NCBI RefSeq assembly: GCF_900215435.1
Contig: NZ_OCMY01000001.1
Span: 186,001 to 250,000 of the forward strand
Direction: 5' to 3'
DNA: 64,000 nucleotides
Source of the DNA: Candidatus Pantoea floridensis
GTDB taxonomy: Bacteria; Pseudomonadota; Gammaproteobacteria; Enterobacterales; Enterobacteriaceae
Positions 62,104 to 64,000 of the stretch are shown one piece after another. Position numbers and translations under genes: made by a program. The first letter of the stretch is position 1; each line of letters begins with the position of its first letter. The notes below the pieces were generated by a model. That model saw only the letters and a list, made by a program, of their open reading frames with translations. It did no database searches and was not told the origin of the DNA.

Positions 62104-62372
62104 AGGAATGTCCTCCTGAAGATTGTTACCGCGCATTCCCGCCGCTACGAAATCCTGAGTAGCCGAGGCAAAACCGGCGTGCGCGCCGCGCCGTGTTGTT
62201 GGTAATAAGTTTTACAGATGGCCCGTAATTGCAACATCAGATTAATGGAGGAAACGCAGCGGAAACCCATCAGGGCCAGCTTTTAGGAGAGTTCTGAGAG
62301 CGGATGAAATAACGCCGTAACCTTAAGCTGAAAGCACCTTTTCAGCGGGTCACGGCGGGGCAAGGCGCTTCA

Positions 62373-62389
62373 GGCGGCGTTGCGCCGCC
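62373..62389. terminator. GC-rich hairpin after ndh
   Basis: GGCGGCG (62373-62379) pairs with CGCCGCC (62383-62389) with a TTG loop, 9 bp beyond the ndh stop. No T-run on the minus strand, so termination is uncertain. Confidence 0.45.
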
Positions 62390-62397
62390 CGAAATCA

Positions 62398-63702
62398 TCA
62401 GTGCAGCTTGAGGCGCGGACGCAGGACACGGTTCAGGCTGCCCACCAGCATCATCAAGCCGGTTTTGAAATATCCGTGGAGCGCAATCTGGTGCATACGA
62501 TACAGAGAAATGTAGACAAAACGCGCAATGCGCCCTTCCACCATCATCGAACCGCGCATCAGGTTGCCCATCAAACTGCCCACCGTGCTGAAGCGCGACA
62601 GGGATACCAGCGAACCATGATCTTTATAAACATAGGCTTTCAGCGGCTTGCCTTTACGCTGCGCGAGGATATTCTCCAGCGCGCGGGAAGCCATCTGGTG
62701 CGCTGACTGCGCGCGCGGCGGCACAAACCCGCCTCCCGGCAGCGCACAGGACGCACAATCACCGATGGCGTAAATGTCATCATCCAGCGTGGTTTGCAGC
62801 GTCTCTTTCACCACCAGCTGATTGATGCGGTTGGTTTCCAGCCCGCCAATCTCCTTCAGGAAATCGGGGGCTTTAATACCAGCCGCCCACACCATCAGAT
62901 CGGCATCAATGAATTCGCCACCTTTCGTGTTCAACCCTTTTTCCGTTGCGCTGGTGACCATGGTTTGCGTCAATACGCGCACGCCGAGTTTAGTCAGCTC
63001 CTGATGCGCCGCGGCAGAAATACGCGGTGGCAGCGCCGGCAGAATACGTTCACCGGCTTCCACCAGTGTGACATTCAGCGAAGAGCTGTCCAGGCCTTTA
63101 TAGCCGTAGCTGTGCAGCTGTTTCACCGCATTATACAGTTCAGCAGAGAGTTCCACGCCGGTAGCGCCGCCGCCGACAATGGCGATGTTCACTTTTTCCA
63201 GGCTACCTTCGCTAGCTGAAAAGCGCAGGAATAAATTGAGCATTTCGTTATGGAAACGACGCGCCTGATGCGGGTTATCAAGGAAGATGCAGTGATCTTT
63301 TACGCCCGGCGTGCCGAAGTCATTTGAGGTGCTGCCCAGTGCGATAACCAGGCGATCGTAGGCCAGCTCACGCTGCGGCACTAACAGTGCGCCTTCCGCA
63401 TCACGAATCTCGGCCAGCTCAAGGGTTTTGTTTTCACGATTGATTTGCGTCAGCGATCCCAGCTGGAACTGGAAGCCGTGATTGCGCGCGTGCGCCAGAT
63501 AGCTCAGCGCATCAATGCCTTCATCCATCGAACCGGTCGCCACTTCATGCAGCAGCGGCTTCCACAGATGACTGTGGTTACGATCGACCAAAATAATCTC
63601 GGCTTTCTTGTTACGTCCTAGCTTGTGGCCGAGCTGCGTTGCCAGCTCTAAGCCGCCAGCACCACCGCCGATGATAACGATTTTTTCCATAGATATAGTC
63701 AA
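62398..63702 (-). CDS. ndh: NADH dehydrogenase II (non-proton-pumping)
   Basis: A 434-aa peripheral membrane flavoprotein that passes electrons from NADH to ubiquinone. FAD-binding motif [19 protein letters not shown] at the start, NADH-binding motif [18 protein letters not shown] in the middle, [10 protein letters not shown] and the membrane-binding C-terminus ([20 protein letters not shown]). I take TTG 63702 ([10 protein letters not shown]) as start: GGGGG lies about 7 bp before it, and the product then has 434 residues as in E. coli, whose ndh also starts with UUG. ATG 63690 is the alternative. A perfect FNR box lies upstream. Confidence 0.96.
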   Translation of the reverse strand: MTISMEKIVIIGGGAGGLELATQLGHKLGRNKKAEIILVDRNHSHLWKPLLHEVATGSMDEGIDALSYLAHARNHGFQFQLGSLTQINRENKTLELAEIRDAEGALLVPQRELAYDRLVIALGSTSNDFGTPGVKDHCIFLDNPHQARRFHNEMLNLFLRFSASEGSLEKVNIAIVGGGATGVELSAELYNAVKQLHSYGYKGLDSSSLNVTLVEAGERILPALPPRISAAAHQELTKLGVRVLTQTMVTSATEKGLNTKGGEFIDADLMVWAAGIKAPDFLKEIGGLETNRINQLVVKETLQTTLDDDIYAIGDCASCALPGGGFVPPRAQSAHQMASRALENILAQRKGKPLKAYVYKDHGSLVSLSRFSTVGSLMGNLMRGSMMVEGRIARFVYISLYRMHQIALHGYFKTGLMMLVGSLNRVLRPRLKLH

Positions 63703-63836
63703 CAAAGACCCCCTCAAAGTTGTAAACCAATAGTTAATTAATGGTTAATAAAAACCTTAATAAACATAGGGTTGGCGAAGTTAAATCGCGAGCTAGGGGC
63801 AGAATATCACGGCGTCGAAGACATAACATAAGAAAA

Positions 63837-63850
63837 TTGATGTGGATCAA
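63837..63850. promoter_or_regulatory. FNR box upstream of ndh, perfect consensus
   Basis: TTGATGTGGATCAA matches all ten defined positions of TTGAT-N4-ATCAA. It lies 135 bp upstream of the ndh start. In E. coli FNR represses ndh without oxygen, and the same is expected here. Confidence 0.85.
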
Positions 63851-63914
63851 TCTTTCAACTGCATTATCAGAATGTTACACATTCTTTGCGCCGCATCACA
63901 CGGCGCACAGGGGT

Positions 63915-64000
63915 TCAGGCGAGGAGTTTGAAGGCTTTAATCCGTTGTAAATGCGGCGCAATATTTTTGAATTTATGGCTGGCTTCGTCATCCCAGATAA
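63915..64000 (-). CDS. ycfP: C-terminal end of YcfP (partial)
   Basis: The minus-strand frame entering from the right edge reads IWDDEASHKFKNIAPHLQ then RIKAFKLLA and stops at TGA 63915-63917. This matches the C-terminus of E. coli YcfP, an alpha/beta-hydrolase-like protein of about 180 aa that lies next to ndh in E. coli in the same orientation. Only 28 codons are inside the window. The rest lies beyond the right edge. Confidence 0.85.
   Translation of the reverse strand, partial: IWDDEASHKFKNIAPHLQRIKAFKLLA

Noticed and set aside
63741..63950. 69-codon plus-strand frame upstream of ndh
   Set aside because: It covers the ndh promoter and FNR box and overlaps the end of ycfP on the other strand; the product is Arg-rich and unlike any protein I know.

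Overview
This window looks like a chromosomal segment of an enterobacterium of the Erwiniaceae, most likely Pantoea or a close relative. This is inferred from gene order and protein similarity recalled from memory; no search was run. Long blocks keep the Escherichia coli order (ghrA-ycdX-ycdY; treA, ymgE, ycgR, emtA, ldcA; icd, rluE, nudJ, mnmA, hflD, purB, phoPQ, roxA, pepT, potABCD, cobB, lolEDC, mfd, ycfJ, ndh, ycfP). Between them sit genes that E. coli lacks at these positions. I saw no rRNA, tRNA, CRISPR array, prophage or insertion sequence.

1-8.0 kb is a C4-dicarboxylate and anaerobic metabolism block. It holds the end of dcuR, a cytoplasmic ApbE flavin transferase, a three-domain soluble fumarate reductase (OYE-like, FMN_bind with flavinylation motif, FAD_binding_2), a DASS dicarboxylate transporter and a class I fumarase. 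The 600-bp divergent region between reductase and transporter carries two FNR-type sites, one of them a perfect consensus. Together these could take up a C4-dicarboxylate, turn malate into fumarate, reduce fumarate to succinate with a soluble flavoenzyme, and exchange out the succinate.

8.0-16.2 kb holds a 54-aa small protein, an AldB/ExaC-type aldehyde dehydrogenase, a PmtA-like methyltransferase, a class I glutamine amidotransferase, an EamA permease, a family III CoA-transferase whose segment order looks rearranged, and the ghrA-ycdX-ycdY group.

16.4-32.2 kb is the treA-ldcA interval of E. coli with two insertions: a Fur-type TonB-dependent siderophore receptor, and an 8.7-kb sugar locus between ycgR and emtA. 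The sugar locus has a SorC-type regulator, a ribose-type ABC transporter, a DUF2291 lipoprotein, a two-subunit transketolase and an FGGY kinase. It is split into two transcription units by a terminator. Each unit carries the palindrome GAATATATATTC just before its first gene, a strong candidate for the regulator's operator.

32.2-38.3 kb is an accessory stretch of mostly small genes: an MBL-fold protein with a degenerate metal motif, a GNAT acetyltransferase, small lipoproteins, a DUF2767 (FumD-like) protein, a CsbD/ElaB-like protein, a YbdG-type mechanosensitive channel and two overlapping tiny ORFs.

38.4-64.0 kb is conserved core: TCA cycle (icd), RNA modification (rluE, mnmA), purine synthesis (purB, with a PurR operator inside codons 62-67), Mg2+-sensing phoPQ with its own PhoP box, L16 hydroxylase, spermidine/putrescine uptake, lipoprotein sorting (lolCDE), transcription-coupled repair (mfd) and NADH dehydrogenase II (TTG start, perfect FNR box upstream). 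Compared with E. coli, nagK is missing between lolE and cobB, and bhsA and ldtC are missing between mfd and ycfJ. A family of about 25-bp palindromic repeats (consensus near CGTAGGGTCGCCATTTATGG) recurs in intergenic gaps across the whole window.
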